From Chrysaora quinquecirrha (Eukaryota; Cnidaria; Scyphozoa; Semaeostomeae; Pelagiidae): a stretch of DNA of 64,000 bases. Below the pieces are notes generated by a model. It was not told the DNA's origin. It searched no databases and worked only from the letters and a program-made list of their open reading frames with translations. Location: NCBI GenBank assembly GCA_014526335.1, contig JACTAT010000021.1:4328470-4392469 (forward strand), given 5' to 3'. Made by a program: the position numbers and the translations under genes. Shown one piece after another: positions 21,525 to 31,560 of this stretch. How positions within the stretch are numbered: position 1 is the stretch's first letter; each line of letters opens with the position of its first letter.

Positions 21525-21789
21525 TATTTTCTGCCATTCGTGGAAAATCCCTCACCATGCGTTGTGGCCGCATTTTCGTGCCAGCATTTTCGTCACTTTA
21601 TTTCATAACGACTTTCAATATGTATTCGCACTCGCGTTCGCTCGCATAGGTCCATAAATGAAACATTTTTGAAGATTTCTAAATTTATTATTGGAAATAT
21701 TTTAGTAAGGCCCCACAGCTGACAAAAAGTACGATGCACTGTTAACCCCATAAAAATGCCAATAAAAATGCCATATTGTTTCCTGCCGC

Positions 21790-22170
21790 CCATCTTAAGT
21801 TAGTTTTCCGTACCCGGAAAATTCTGCCATCCATTCAAAAGTATTGCGTGCCTTCCACTCAGAAAAGTTTGGTTTTTTGTGAATTTTGGTGCCGGTGTGA
21901 TACCACGTACGTGGGTCGCACTGCACTTCCAACTCTCTTGGAAGTTCCAAGAGATTAGGAAGTAAGAGCAAACAGTATGTTGCTACTTAAATTCATCAAC
22001 ATTCGTCTTTCGGCAAAGGGAGCAACCACACCCGCAACTCTAGCAATCCATCCTTAAAGCATGATTGTACCAAAGGATAACAATTACTGGATTACCCAGT
22101 GATGACCGATACAATTACAGCAAGGAATGTTCCCGAACAATTGGCAGAGCTATAGTAGAGCCTTGTTTCA
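21790..22170 (+). mobile_element. Penelope-like element A, GIY-YIG fragment (5' part of a split copy)
   Basis: The plus-strand frame contains TQKSLVFCEFWCRCDTTYVG, matching the GIY-YIG region at 42439-43005, then decays. The copy is interrupted at 22171 by a TTAA-flanked element and resumes at 23214. Confidence 0.68.
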
Positions 22171-22174
22171 TTAA

Positions 22175-23209
22175 CCCTTTCAGGCCCGGAATTTTTTTCT
22201 TTGAGAAAAAAACTCTTCTTTGATGTTTTTAGCATCAATACAGTGTAAATGAATGTACACACATAAAACTTTGGAAATGTCCTCCCAGGGAGGAGAACTG
22301 GACTTGGCCATATGGCCCTTCCGCCCTAGACGGATCAGTAACTATGAACTATGAAGAAACTTTAGTTGCTTTTATTCTTCAGAAAGTTAGAATACATGAC
22401 AGTTAGACTTCTTTCTAATGTTTCTTTGCTAAAATAAAGCATTTGAATTAATAATATTCTGCAAAACTCCAAAAATGAGATGTCATGCCCCATATTCGAC
22501 AACCATATCTTGCACTTTCTCATGTATAAATCTTCCTGGGCAAGTAAAGTTGTGCTTTTATTTCACTTAACCAAGTCTTTCTAAGTCAGGGTAACCTGTA
22601 TACCCCAAATATCTAATGTTTATGCATGCCCGGGTCAGTCAATGCCATGATGAAATTTCAAAATTTCTAAAAAAAGAAGATATTGTCAAAATTTGGGATA
22701 TATAAGAGAAAGGACACAAAAGAAGAATATCTAATATCAAAATACTTGAAGAAAAACAAACGAAAAGCTGTTTTTGAAGCTATCAGCTGATTTTGTTGTG
22801 GGCGTTGTCTGGCATGATTTGAACTTCTTAGGGCCGGAAGGGCCATATGGCCCACACAATAAAATATTCTCCAAATTATTGTTGTTTCGTTTATAGCCAA
22901 AAATAAACTTATTAATTACTTAATTAATGTTAATGCCACAGTATAAAATTATTTTTCTTAAAATGAAGGTAAAATTTCTTACCATTTTAAGCTGCACAAG
23001 ATCTCAATTTTGGCTAGGCCAAGTTTTCCAAAATAAAACGGCAAAAAAAAGAAGAAACTTTTCCGCTATTGGCTGGCTCTAGTCATCTGATTAAAGTTTA
23101 ATGTATGCAGAATAAATTAAGCATGTTTTGGATTGATATAAGGGGATGCTGAGAAAATTTCAGGGCAAAATGAGTAATGGGCCATATGGCCCTTCCGGGC
23201 CTGAAAGGG
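22175..23209. mobile_element. piggyBac-like non-autonomous element, 1035 bp, TTAA target
   Basis: Flanked by TTAA on both sides (22171-22174 and 23210-23213). The termini are inverted: CCCTTTCAGGCCCGGAA and TTCCGGGCCTGAAAGGG. TTAA duplication and ends beginning CCC fit piggyBac. A palindromic GGCCATATGGCCCTTCCG motif is present near 22308, 22833 and 23180. No transposase frame. It sits inside a Penelope-like remnant, whose sequence continues on both sides. Confidence 0.85.
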
Positions 23210-23213
23210 TTAA

Positions 23214-23465
23214 AGTGTTATGGAATCTGTCCACATCAAAACCAAAAGGCTTTGGTTCTGTGTAAACAGAAAGAGTTCGTTTTCTCACTTGGACTCTTCA
23301 ATTAATCCTATTGGTCATCTCGCTGTATCCTGTGAGCTGACTGGTGTTCAATTCAAAACACAATACCAATCTTAGCTTCACTTTTCTTATTGGTCGATCC
23401 GCATATGGGCAACGAGAACAATTTTGAGGCCTATGTTTCCTTGAAATGTTTCCGCTGTTTATTCG
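23214..23465 (+). mobile_element. Penelope-like element A, 3' tail (continuation after the insertion)
   Basis: AATCTGTCCACATCAAAACC, then the ACCAATCTTAG and TTGGTCGATCCGCAT segments, as in the other element-A tails. It continues the copy interrupted at 22171. Confidence 0.65.
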
Positions 23466-23610
23466 AATTTCGAAATTATGTACTACTAAAAAATCATTTA
23501 TTTCTTAATTTATCAAACCTTAATTTATCAAACCCTAACTTATCAAATCTATATCAATCATAGACAATAGGAAAGGTCCTTTACATGATGTGACACAGAC
23601 GTATATGACA

Positions 23611-23917
23611 TACACTATTTTTTTATAAGAAACCGACTATAAGAAACTATGCCTTTTTTCTAAAATACCTAGAAACTCTTCTATGTGGACTTAGAACTAA
23701 AAAAAAGAAACTTTCTGAACTTTCTATGTTAGCATTGTCTAATGTTAACGTAAAGATAAAGCCCAACAACAATCATACTTGAGGTCGATTCCGCAGAATG
23801 TCCATATTTAGACTGCTAAGAACATAACACTTGAGCTAAAACCCTATTGTTTCACGAAGTTTACGAAATCTCAATTTTGGCTCAGAGCATATAGTTTCTT
23901 ATAAAAAAGTTAGTGTA
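23611..23917. mobile_element. Word-built MITE, AAGAAAC words with TACACTA ends
   Basis: TACACTATTTTTTTATAAGA left end, GTTTCTTATAAAAAAGTTAG ending TAGTGTA. AAGAAAC words near 23628, 23640 and 23703. A distinct sub-family by its terminal bases. Confidence 0.72.
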
Positions 23918-23954
23918 CTGTAGCTATACACAGTTTATAGGATTTTTACTGTTT

Positions 23955-24418
23955 TGAAACTAAAATTCAATTCCTTAAGCACTGCTTCTAGGATATTTAG
24001 AGCAGAATTTAGATAAAACAACAAGAAGAAACCGGTTTGACGTTTTCTGAATACGAATATTAAAATCTCACATCTTACAACCTTACTCTGCGCATCTAGG
24101 TTGTCGTCTGACGATTACAAGAAATGCAAATACATAAAATTACATAAAAGGATGAATAGTTCTAAAAACCAACCAATCAAAAATAAGAATAACAGGATAT
24201 TACTCCTAGCCTTAAAATGTTCTTTTGCTTCAATACACAACACACTAACGTAGGCAATTTCCTGTACTCGAATTCATGTCGAGACATTTACGCAAATTAT
24301 GAGAAAATAAAGAACAAGTCATAAGTAATATATTTCTTAATATCTACCAACAAGGAAAAGCAATAAATGAATGCGGAGACAAGTGTCGCTGCGCAGAAGC
24401 GTATGGAAAACCCCAACA
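23955..24418 (-). repeat. 3' LTR of the Pao/BEL element
   Basis: 464 bp. It starts TG and ends CA when read on the minus strand (TGTTGGGGTTTTCC … TAGTTTCA). It matches the LTR at 30013-30471 except for small indels (3 bases near 23995, one A in each of two A-runs), so the insertion is recent. Confidence 0.9.
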
Positions 24419-24432
24419 CACTCCCCTCCTTG
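24419..24432 (-). other. Polypurine tract of the Pao/BEL element
   Basis: On the minus strand AAGGAGGGGAG lies immediately 5' of the 3' LTR, the expected primer site for plus-strand synthesis. Confidence 0.6.
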
Positions 24433-24434
24433 AC

Positions 24435-24884
24435 TCAGACTGAGTCAAGCATAGAGCGAGTTTTCCATTGCGAGTCCTTAGCTGCGGCCCGCTGCGATTT
24501 AGCCCGTACTAATTCCCCGTTTTCCTTTGGTGCCATTCCTTCCTCACATCTGACACTCCGTTCATCTTTCTCATTCTCATTCCCTTCACATTCCTGCACA
24601 TCCCTACCATTCACCTCAAAAGGAAATAATTTCTGCAAAGGTCTATTCATAAATTGTGGCTTACCTCTTGTCATTGTTCGTACCTTTGCTCCTCGCACAA
24701 TTCCATCTCTTCCCTTGATCAAATCCTCAACCCGACCCATCTTCCATTGACTTCTTTTAACGTTGTCTTCTTTGATCAGTACGACGTCCCCAACGCCTAT
24801 CTCAATCTCCTTTTCTGCACTATTTCTGTGGATTTCTCTTAAATCTATAAGATATTCATGTCTCCAACGAGACCAAAATGATCT
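24435..24884 (-). CDS. Pao/BEL Pol, C-terminal end of integrase (frame-shifted part)
   Basis: Minus strand. The frame encodes WRHEYLIDLREI, then IGVGDVVLIKEDN, then GRVEDLIKGRDGIVRGAKV, the usual C-terminal region of BEL integrases, ending before the polypurine tract. It is out of frame with the upstream Pol frame, which stops at 24845. The break lies near 24885, at a T-run. Charged tail at the very end. Confidence 0.75.
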   Translation of the reverse strand, partial: RSFWSRWRHEYLIDLREIHRNSAEKEIEIGVGDVVLIKEDNVKRSQWKMGRVEDLIKGRDGIVRGAKVRTMTRGKPQFMNRPLQKLFPFEVNGRDVQECEGNENEKDERSVRCEEGMAPKENGELVRAKSQRAAAKDSQWKTRSMLDSV

Positions 24885-26644
24885 AATTTCTTAATTAGAT
24901 AACGAAATCTTCTGGTATATGCTGTCGAATCCTCAAGGTCATCTACCTTAAAATCCACTTCATCTGCAAGTTGATTCAATCTTCTTCCATGCATTAAATG
25001 AAAGGGGGTTAAGGGTTCATATCCCACTTCATCATATATATATGTCAATGGCCTAGCATTAAGGGTTGTTTCTACTTCGATCAAAACTGTCAATAACTCA
25101 CCATATGCCATTCTTGCATTTCCCAAGGTTTTCTTAAGGCAGCGTTTCACTGTGCCAACCATGCGCTCGAAATACCCACCCCACCAGGGGCTTCTTTCCA
25201 GATTAAATTTCCAGTTTATTCTTCTTGCCTGCAAAAACGACAAAACAGAACGATCACGTGCAAGACTGTCTAAGAATTTGTTGGCAAACTTGAAAGTCTT
25301 AGCATTGTCCGAATTAATCATGGCTGGTGTTCCTCTCCTTGCTGTAAAACGCCTAAGGCTTAGGATAAACGATGGTCCAGATAAGTCCTTGACTAAGTCT
25401 AAGTGAATTGCTCTTGAATTACAGCAACTGTATAACACTATATAACATTTATCCATATCTCCTGTATCTCCTTTGTAATACAGTGGGCCAGCAAAATCTA
25501 TCCCTACAAAAGTAAATGGTGGTACTTCTTTAACCCTGAAATCTGGCAAATCTGCAACTTGTGGGGATCTAAAGGCCTTGCCTTGAATCTTCTTGCAAAC
25601 AATACATTTACTCAACAATTTCTTAATATATTGCCTGCCCTTGACTATCCAGAATCTGCTTCTGAATTCTGCAAGAGTTGTCTTCAGACCTCCATGGTGT
25701 ACCTTACTATGAGCGGAAAGGATAACTAGATCTGAAAATCTGTCATCTCTTGGCAAAATGATTGGAAATTTGCAATCTAAATCTAGCTCTGAATTACTTA
25801 ATCTTCCTCTGCATCTTAGCAATTGATCTTCCTCTACGATTCCTAGATTCTGAGAGAGTTCCTTAAAGCCTGGTTCCCGCTTCATTCTATCTTGAGCTTC
25901 AATAATCCACTTCCTTTCAGCATTGTGAATCTCTTCAACACTCAACACTCCCTTAGTCTTTTCTACATTTCTTTTCTTTGCCTTAATATTCTTGACAAAT
26001 CGTAATACCCATGCAGTTACTCTCAGAAGTCTGTCAATAGAGCTAAACCTTTCCTTATCTATGATATTTGACAATCCTGCATTCTTTCCCTCAGCTATGG
26101 TCAACATGGTACTTATCTTCTTTCTCTCTTGTCCTATTGCCTGAGAATCCTCCAACAGCAGTTCTTTGGGCCAATGCTCTTTCCCGATAAGAAGCCAGTG
26201 AGGACCCTGCCACCACAACCTACTTTCCTTTAGGGTGCTTGCTGTGACCCCCCTTGAGCCTAAATCTGCTGGATTGCACACTCCAGCACAATGACCCCAA
26301 TTGTCCTTATTGGAAAGCTTGAGAACTTCATCTACCCTATGTTGCACAAACTGTCTCCATTGCCCATTGTTGTTAATCCAAAACAAGGCAGTCTTGCTAT
26401 CAAGCCAGTATCTTATGCCATCTATCCTAACCTGTGTACTTAAAGCCTTATGCACAACATCCATCAGTGTAGCTAATATTCTGGCCGACATTAATTCAAG
26501 CCTGGGAATACTTAATTCCTTGAGAGGGGCAACCCTCGTCTTAGCAGCAATCAAATTAGAACACACTTTTCCTGCTTCTGTCTCATACACCAAGTAGACC
26601 ATGGCGCAATATGCCTTTTTGCTGGCATCAGCAAAGCCATGCAA
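24845..26644 (-). CDS. Pao/BEL Pol: RNase H and integrase
   Basis: 599 codons on the minus strand. It starts with RNase H (HGFADASKKAYCAMVY; RLELMSARILA). The integrase zinc-binding segment follows near residues 300-350 (HSKVHHGG … CIVCKK). The catalytic core has Asp in GIDFAGPLY, Asp in MINSDNAKTF and Glu in WWGGYFERMVG, the D,D-35-E triad. It is separated from the reverse transcriptase by a single-base frame break near 26650. It would integrate the cDNA copy of the element. Confidence 0.9.
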   Translation of the reverse strand: MHGFADASKKAYCAMVYLVYETEAGKVCSNLIAAKTRVAPLKELSIPRLELMSARILATLMDVVHKALSTQVRIDGIRYWLDSKTALFWINNNGQWRQFVQHRVDEVLKLSNKDNWGHCAGVCNPADLGSRGVTASTLKESRLWWQGPHWLLIGKEHWPKELLLEDSQAIGQERKKISTMLTIAEGKNAGLSNIIDKERFSSIDRLLRVTAWVLRFVKNIKAKKRNVEKTKGVLSVEEIHNAERKWIIEAQDRMKREPGFKELSQNLGIVEEDQLLRCRGRLSNSELDLDCKFPIILPRDDRFSDLVILSAHSKVHHGGLKTTLAEFRSRFWIVKGRQYIKKLLSKCIVCKKIQGKAFRSPQVADLPDFRVKEVPPFTFVGIDFAGPLYYKGDTGDMDKCYIVLYSCCNSRAIHLDLVKDLSGPSFILSLRRFTARRGTPAMINSDNAKTFKFANKFLDSLARDRSVLSFLQARRINWKFNLERSPWWGGYFERMVGTVKRCLKKTLGNARMAYGELLTVLIEVETTLNARPLTYIYDEVGYEPLTPFHLMHGRRLNQLADEVDFKVDDLEDSTAYTRRFRYLIKKLDHFGLVGDMNIL

Positions 26645-28545
26645 ATAACAGTTCTTAATCTCTCCTCACTTTTGTCATAAAGGCATCGTGGCAATGAAAT
26701 CTTTCCCACAGCATTCAAATCACTCACCAAGGCACTCCATTTAGCTAACTGACTAGCTGGTAGCTCATCATCCCAGCCTAGCTTCTGCACACAAAGTTCC
26801 TGGAACAAAACCTTGGCATTCACCGTTATAGGGCTAATAAGACCTAGAGGGTCAAATATCTTAGCAAGCGAACTCAAAATACTTCTCTTGGTAACCTTAT
26901 CATTCTCAGTCACACTCCCAAGTTTAGATAAGTCAAACTCAAAGATATCCTGTCTTATGTCCCAATTTATACCTAATACCTTAGTCTTTCCTTCAACATT
27001 GCTAATTCCTAAGGTTTCTTTGGCATAACTATCCTCATTCATCTCAGCATTTGCACCATTTTTCTGATCACTTGTCAAAGTCTCATTGAATTCCTTAGCT
27101 AGAATAGCATCATTGGTCTTCCATTTTCTCAAGTTAAATCCACCCTCCCTCATTCTCTCCTTAGCCTTGACATACATTTGTTTAGCATCTTGCAATTCAG
27201 AAGCTCCAAAGACCAAATCATCAACATAGAAGTTTAATGCTAGCCTATTTGCAAATTCTGGGTCTTCTTCCTGATACTTACTTATGTGGTACCTAAGCAC
27301 AGCATTCAATAAAAATGGCGAACAATTCACTCCGAACACCACTCGATTGAAACGGTAAACTTCTATCTCTGAATCTTCTGCTCCTATATCTTTGACCCAA
27401 AGAAATCTCAAGCAATCTCTATCTGATGGATCAATCTCAACGTTCAAAAATGCTTTTTCGATGTCGGCAACCATGGCTATTTTATATTCACGAAATCTAA
27501 CCAATATATCAAAGAGTAGGGGTGTAAGTGGTGGGCCTACATGCAAACAATCATTAAGTGATATACCTGTCTTGCCATCCTTTGAAGAAGCATCATAAAC
27601 TATTCTTACTTTTGTAGTCTCTGCATCACTACGAATCACTGCTTGATGCGGAAGCATGTGGACTTTCTCAGGGACTTCTAGCTCAGCCACTTTCTCAATG
27701 ATATTTTCTGCCAACTGATCTTTGATTATCTTATCATAGGCTGCCAAAACTGGTGGATCTCTTTTAAGTCTTCTAATCTGTCCTTTCAATCTAGAAAAGC
27801 TATTAGCATAATTAGAGGGAAGGGGTTTATGCCCCACCTTCCAAGGCAATTTAACTGAATAACGCTCTCCTGTAAAGGAAACATTATCAAGTAAATCATC
27901 ATGCACATCATCCCTATTTTTTATGCCAAGTGTTTCAAGGTCCCAGAGTTTATGCATCTCATGCTCTGTTTGGTTTCTTTCTTGTGCAGTAAGCAAATTA
28001 TTAACTGGGCTATCAAGAATTAGATTACAATCAACAAGATTCATTGACTCACCTTTTAATGGGCCAGACAATACCCATCCTAATTTGGTTTTCACAGCAA
28101 CAGGATCTCCTGGCTCCCCTCGTATGGTTTGCTCCTCCTGGAAGCTCCAAAATTTGTCCATGCCAATCAAAACATCTACTTTTAGTGTTTCCTGTGAACG
28201 ACAAACATCTGAAAACCAAAGATTAGTCAAATGCTTATACTGCTGTTTCACAGTTTCAATATGCTCATTGTTAATCTCAGCAATTTTATCCACAACAAAT
28301 GCTTCTACTTTAACACCCTTATCTTTCCTCAGTGGCAACAACTCAATCTCTACCACATCTCGTACTTTCTCATCCACTTTCTCTGCACCAAAGGTCCTTA
28401 TTCCTAAGGATTCCTGTCTAATGGGGGCTAGTCCCAAGCGCTGCACTACTTCCCTTGCAATAAATGTCTTATGGCTACCTGTGTCAAAGAGAACACGCAC
28501 CTTAGCTTCCTTATGTCCCTTAATGTTAGCTAATGCAGTCTGCAA
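26551..28545 (-). CDS. Pao/BEL Pol: aspartic protease and reverse transcriptase
   Basis: 664 codons on the minus strand. Protease active site LFDTGSHKTFI at residues 19-29. Reverse transcriptase palm motifs VADIEKAFLNV and the catalytic NFYVDDLVFG lie in the middle, with VFGVNCSPFLLNAVL between them. The frame is open upstream of the Met (to about 28620), so Pol probably continues from Gag by a frame change. The last 30 or so codons are out-of-frame read-through after a break near 26650. Confidence 0.92.
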   Translation of the reverse strand: MQTALANIKGHKEAKVRVLFDTGSHKTFIAREVVQRLGLAPIRQESLGIRTFGAEKVDEKVRDVVEIELLPLRKDKGVKVEAFVVDKIAEINNEHIETVKQQYKHLTNLWFSDVCRSQETLKVDVLIGMDKFWSFQEEQTIRGEPGDPVAVKTKLGWVLSGPLKGESMNLVDCNLILDSPVNNLLTAQERNQTEHEMHKLWDLETLGIKNRDDVHDDLLDNVSFTGERYSVKLPWKVGHKPLPSNYANSFSRLKGQIRRLKRDPPVLAAYDKIIKDQLAENIIEKVAELEVPEKVHMLPHQAVIRSDAETTKVRIVYDASSKDGKTGISLNDCLHVGPPLTPLLFDILVRFREYKIAMVADIEKAFLNVEIDPSDRDCLRFLWVKDIGAEDSEIEVYRFNRVVFGVNCSPFLLNAVLRYHISKYQEEDPEFANRLALNFYVDDLVFGASELQDAKQMYVKAKERMREGGFNLRKWKTNDAILAKEFNETLTSDQKNGANAEMNEDSYAKETLGISNVEGKTKVLGINWDIRQDIFEFDLSKLGSVTENDKVTKRSILSSLAKIFDPLGLISPITVNAKVLFQELCVQKLGWDDELPASQLAKWSALVSDLNAVGKISLPRCLYDKSEERLRTVICMALLMPAKRHIAPWSTWCMRQKQEKCVLI

Positions 28546-28595
28546 GGCTGCCCTCCCCGTTCCTACATGATCTACACAAGAAGTGGCGTTAGCTG

Positions 28596-29147
28596 TTAGG
28601 AAGGTGGTCCACCGGACTTTGGCTCTGCAGACTCTTTGGCATCGCCAGCAGCGCGATCACAAATGGATTCGTGATGTTTACGATTACAACTGCTACACGT
28701 ACTCTTAGAGCGGCATTTAAAGGCCCTGTGGCCTTTATTTAAGCATATAAAACATCTACCCTGCTTTAAGATAATTTTCTTACGCTCTTCTGTAGTTGTA
28801 ACGTTCTTACAATCTGATTCCTGATGACTTTCATTACAGAAGGCACAAGTCTTCTTCTTCCCGCCATCTTGTCCAGAATACAAAGCACTTGCACTTGCAC
28901 TGGCCAATTTCACTGGCTGCCTCGTTTTCATCTCTTCTTCTTTCTTTGGTTTTGAGAACAATGGCATGTTCTTCTCTCGGATGTCCAACTCCGTTTTGAA
29001 AGAATCCAGCATTTCCTCGATATCCCAATCCTCGTAGTTCTTGCTTCCTCTGATCATGCATATTCGAATCCCGTCTGGAATCTTCTCCATCAATGCAGGA
29101 ACCACTATACTGGAATACGTATCTTTGTCGACATTCAGAGCTTTCAA
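28596..29147 (-). CDS. Pao/BEL Gag, C-terminal part with zinc knuckles
   Basis: 183 codons. Two or three Cys/His knuckles lie near residues 100-165: CAFCNESHQESDC, CFICLNKGHRAFKC and CSSCNRKHHESIC, as is usual for BEL nucleocapsid. Out of frame with the N-terminal Gag frame (break near 29190) and with Pol. Confidence 0.85.
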   Translation of the reverse strand: MKALNVDKDTYSSIVVPALMEKIPDGIRICMIRGSKNYEDWDIEEMLDSFKTELDIREKNMPLFSKPKKEEEMKTRQPVKLASASASALYSGQDGGKKKTCAFCNESHQESDCKNVTTTEERKKIILKQGRCFICLNKGHRAFKCRSKSTCSSCNRKHHESICDRAAGDAKESAEPKSGGPPS

Positions 29148-29968
29148 TCCTCTGACGTGGGTCTCAATGACGTCATAAAGGTCACGTAATCTGCTGACGT
29201 TTTATCACTAAAGACCATGGGCGCGTCCATCAGATCCTTTATGTGGGCTCTTTTGATTATAGAGGGCTTAGCGAATCTTTGTTTCAAGAGATCAAGGGCT
29301 GAATCATAGTTTCCTTCTGTTAATTCGAAGCCAGCAATTACTTTCTTGGCCGAATCTTCTAAATAATGTCGCAAATACGCGAATTTATCGACCGTAGAAA
29401 GTTCTTCGTTACTGTCAACAGAGCTCACAAAACTATCCCAGAACTCTTGCCAATCTTGTGGCCTCCCACTAAACTTTTTCATTTCAAGCTTGGGAAGTTT
29501 AGCTCTTACTCTCCTCCCTGGAGCAACAATTGACGCGGATGAGGCAACACTTGACGTGGATGATTCATGACTTGCAATCGATGCAACTGAACTACGTCTG
29601 CTTAAACCTGAATTCACCACAGTTTCTGGTTTATAAATATCTTCAATTGATAACAAAGCTAGATTTACCTTCTCTTTAAACGCTCCGGCTTCCTCTATTT
29701 CAATGCGACACATCTCTGCTATCGAATCTTCAGCTTCGTCTTCATTTTCGTCCCTTTCTTCTTCTTCTTCGGGAACGTCTAATGTAGCAGCGAGACTGAT
29801 GATTTCCGCATCAAGATTCTCCAAAAGTGCCAATTTCTCCTTCAACTGCATCTCTATTTGGCGAATTTTCCTCTCATCTTCCTTATTCTCTTCGATCGAC
29901 TGAATAAGTTTGGTTACATAGGCTCGATTTCCGCCTCTTACTCTCTTCAGTTTCGTTATTTCATCCAT
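29144..29968 (-). CDS. Pao/BEL Gag, N-terminal part
   Basis: 274 codons from the Met at 29968, just downstream of the 5' LTR and primer site. A charged coiled-coil-like start is followed by an acidic segment, a Ser-rich segment, and then LPKLEMKKFSGRPQDWQEFW, the hallmark of Pao/BEL Gag. The frame ends after MTSLRPTSED; the following Gag sequence continues in another frame. Confidence 0.88.
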   Translation of the reverse strand: MDEITKLKRVRGGNRAYVTKLIQSIEENKEDERKIRQIEMQLKEKLALLENLDAEIISLAATLDVPEEEEERDENEDEAEDSIAEMCRIEIEEAGAFKEKVNLALLSIEDIYKPETVVNSGLSRRSSVASIASHESSTSSVASSASIVAPGRRVRAKLPKLEMKKFSGRPQDWQEFWDSFVSSVDSNEELSTVDKFAYLRHYLEDSAKKVIAGFELTEGNYDSALDLLKQRFAKPSIIKRAHIKDLMDAPMVFSDKTSADYVTFMTSLRPTSED

Positions 29969-29992
29969 TCTTCACGCACAAGCTCTATCCTT

Positions 29993-30006
29993 GGTTCGGT
30001 GGACCA
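29993..30006 (-). other. Primer binding site of the Pao/BEL element
   Basis: The minus-strand sequence TGGTCCACCGAACC lies a few bases inside the 5' LTR and begins TGG, complementary to a tRNA 3' CCA end. I cannot say which tRNA. Confidence 0.5.
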
Positions 30007-30012
30007 GAATTT

Positions 30013-30471
30013 TGAAACTAAAATTCAATTCCTTAAGCACTGCTTCTAGGATATTTAGAGCAGAATGATAAAACAACAAGAAGAAACCGGTTTGACGTTT
30101 TCTGAATACGAATATTAAAATCTCACATCTTACAACCTTACTCTGCGCATCTAGGTTGTCGTCTGACGATTACAAGAAATGCAAATACATAAAATTACAT
30201 AAAAGGATGAATAGTTCTAAAACCAACCAATCAAAATAAGAATAACAGGATATTACTCCTAGCCTTAAAATGTTCTTTTGCTTCAATACACAACACACTA
30301 ACGTAGGCAATTTCCTGTACTCGAATTCATGTCGAGACATTTACGCAAATTATGAGAAAATAAAGAACAAGTCATAAGTAATATATTTCTTAATATCTAC
30401 CAACAAGGAAAAGCAATAAATGAATGCGGAGACAAGTGTCGCTGCGCAGAAGCGTATGGAAAACCCCAACA
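30013..30471 (-). repeat. 5' LTR of the Pao/BEL element
   Basis: 459 bp, nearly identical to the LTR at 23955-24418. It should hold the promoter of the element on the minus strand. No clean 4-6 bp target duplication is visible at the outer edges. Confidence 0.9.
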
Positions 30472-30565
30472 CATTGCGTGCTGAATTCGAATCTGAAGTC
30501 GAAATTTCTCTATGACCTAATTTTCAATTTTTTTTTATAAAGAGGCCCTCAGTTGAAATGGTCTA

Positions 30566-30714
30566 TCCAGTTGACTCGGGGTGTCAGGAGCTCAGTGTGT
30601 CAGGGTCAAGCCCAGCCACGGTAGCGTCACAGCCAGGGTCGAGGTCTCGATTAGTTGGTTAACCTAATACTGAGATCTTAACGACTGGCGCACATCTCCG
30701 TACATCCGTAAGTC
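30566..30714 (+). mobile_element. tRNA-derived SINE
   Basis: GGTGTCAGGAGCTCAGTGTG, B-box-like GGGTCAAGCCC, body CACGGTAGCGTCACAGCC and GAGGTCTCGATTAGTTGG. 5' end incomplete relative to 8014. Confidence 0.6.
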
Positions 30715-30754
30715 ATGTACCCCCCGGCCTGGCAATGTACAGCTTTTTCTTCAC

Positions 30755-31270
30755 TACACGCAGTTTTTTTTTTATAAGCAACTTCGCTTGGGCGTTAAAA
30801 AAGTTGATTATATTTGGACCTCTTATGGCCACCTTTCAGTAGCAAAAGTTGCTTTGTAGTTGCTTAATTTTTACTGTATATGTTTGCCCTAAGAATAGTA
30901 TTGAGGCTAGAAAAACAGCGAAATTTGGAGTTGTCGCCCGCATAACGCTAGAACACCTAGTATACAGCAAAAAAATACTATAAATAACATCAGTCAAGAA
31001 CTACCATGTAATCGTTATCATATAGAGACTTTGTATTGAAAGTTAATCGGAAACCCCTCAATGAAATGCTTCACATAATGAGTAATACTCCGTTGATATG
31101 CGAGTTTCTGACGGCAAATGAACAGAAATAGCTTCTAGGTTTATCAATCCTCGTTTGCTTGCAGTGATATAAATTATTTAAACTCTAAAATGTTGCTTAG
31201 GTTTTTCCCTGTGGTACTATAAGTTGCTTAAAGTTTTAGGCCTTGTACATCTTGGTTGCGTATAAGTCGT
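30755..31270. mobile_element. Word-built MITE, GTTGCTTA family, right end lost
   Basis: TACACGCAGTTTTTTTTTTA left end. Words near 30775, 30847, 30859, 31193 and 31223. The double right-end module stops after GGTTGCGTATAAGTCG, so the terminal repeat is missing. A short unrelated segment replaces part of the interior around 30925-31000. Confidence 0.7.
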
Positions 31271-31560
31271 AATCTAAATGTTATCTAAATGTTCAACTTA
31301 ATTTTACCTACCAGTTATTGACTTACGCTTTGTTTTAAAAAATGTGAGCGAAGAAACTCTTTGGGATGGGTCAAAGCCAAAATGCAACCGCCTTGATATT
31401 TTTTGTTATTATTTTACTATTTGTATGATAGAGTTTCATATTTTTAATAGACCATATTGTTCTCTAGCTAAAAACTGCATGGGGTGGTCGGGATGGCAAC
31501 GTACCAGATGTTCCAGATAAAGGTATGTTGACCAAAGTAAACAAACGATCGGACAGTATT
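31271..31560. other. Stretch without recognised feature
   Basis: AT-rich; nothing recognised. Confidence 0.35.

Noticed and set aside
24367..24750. 127-codon plus frame across the LTR
   Set aside because: Antisense to the integrase tail and LTR; no domain.
27923..28570. 215-codon plus frame
   Set aside because: Antisense shadow of the Pao/BEL protease/reverse transcriptase frame.
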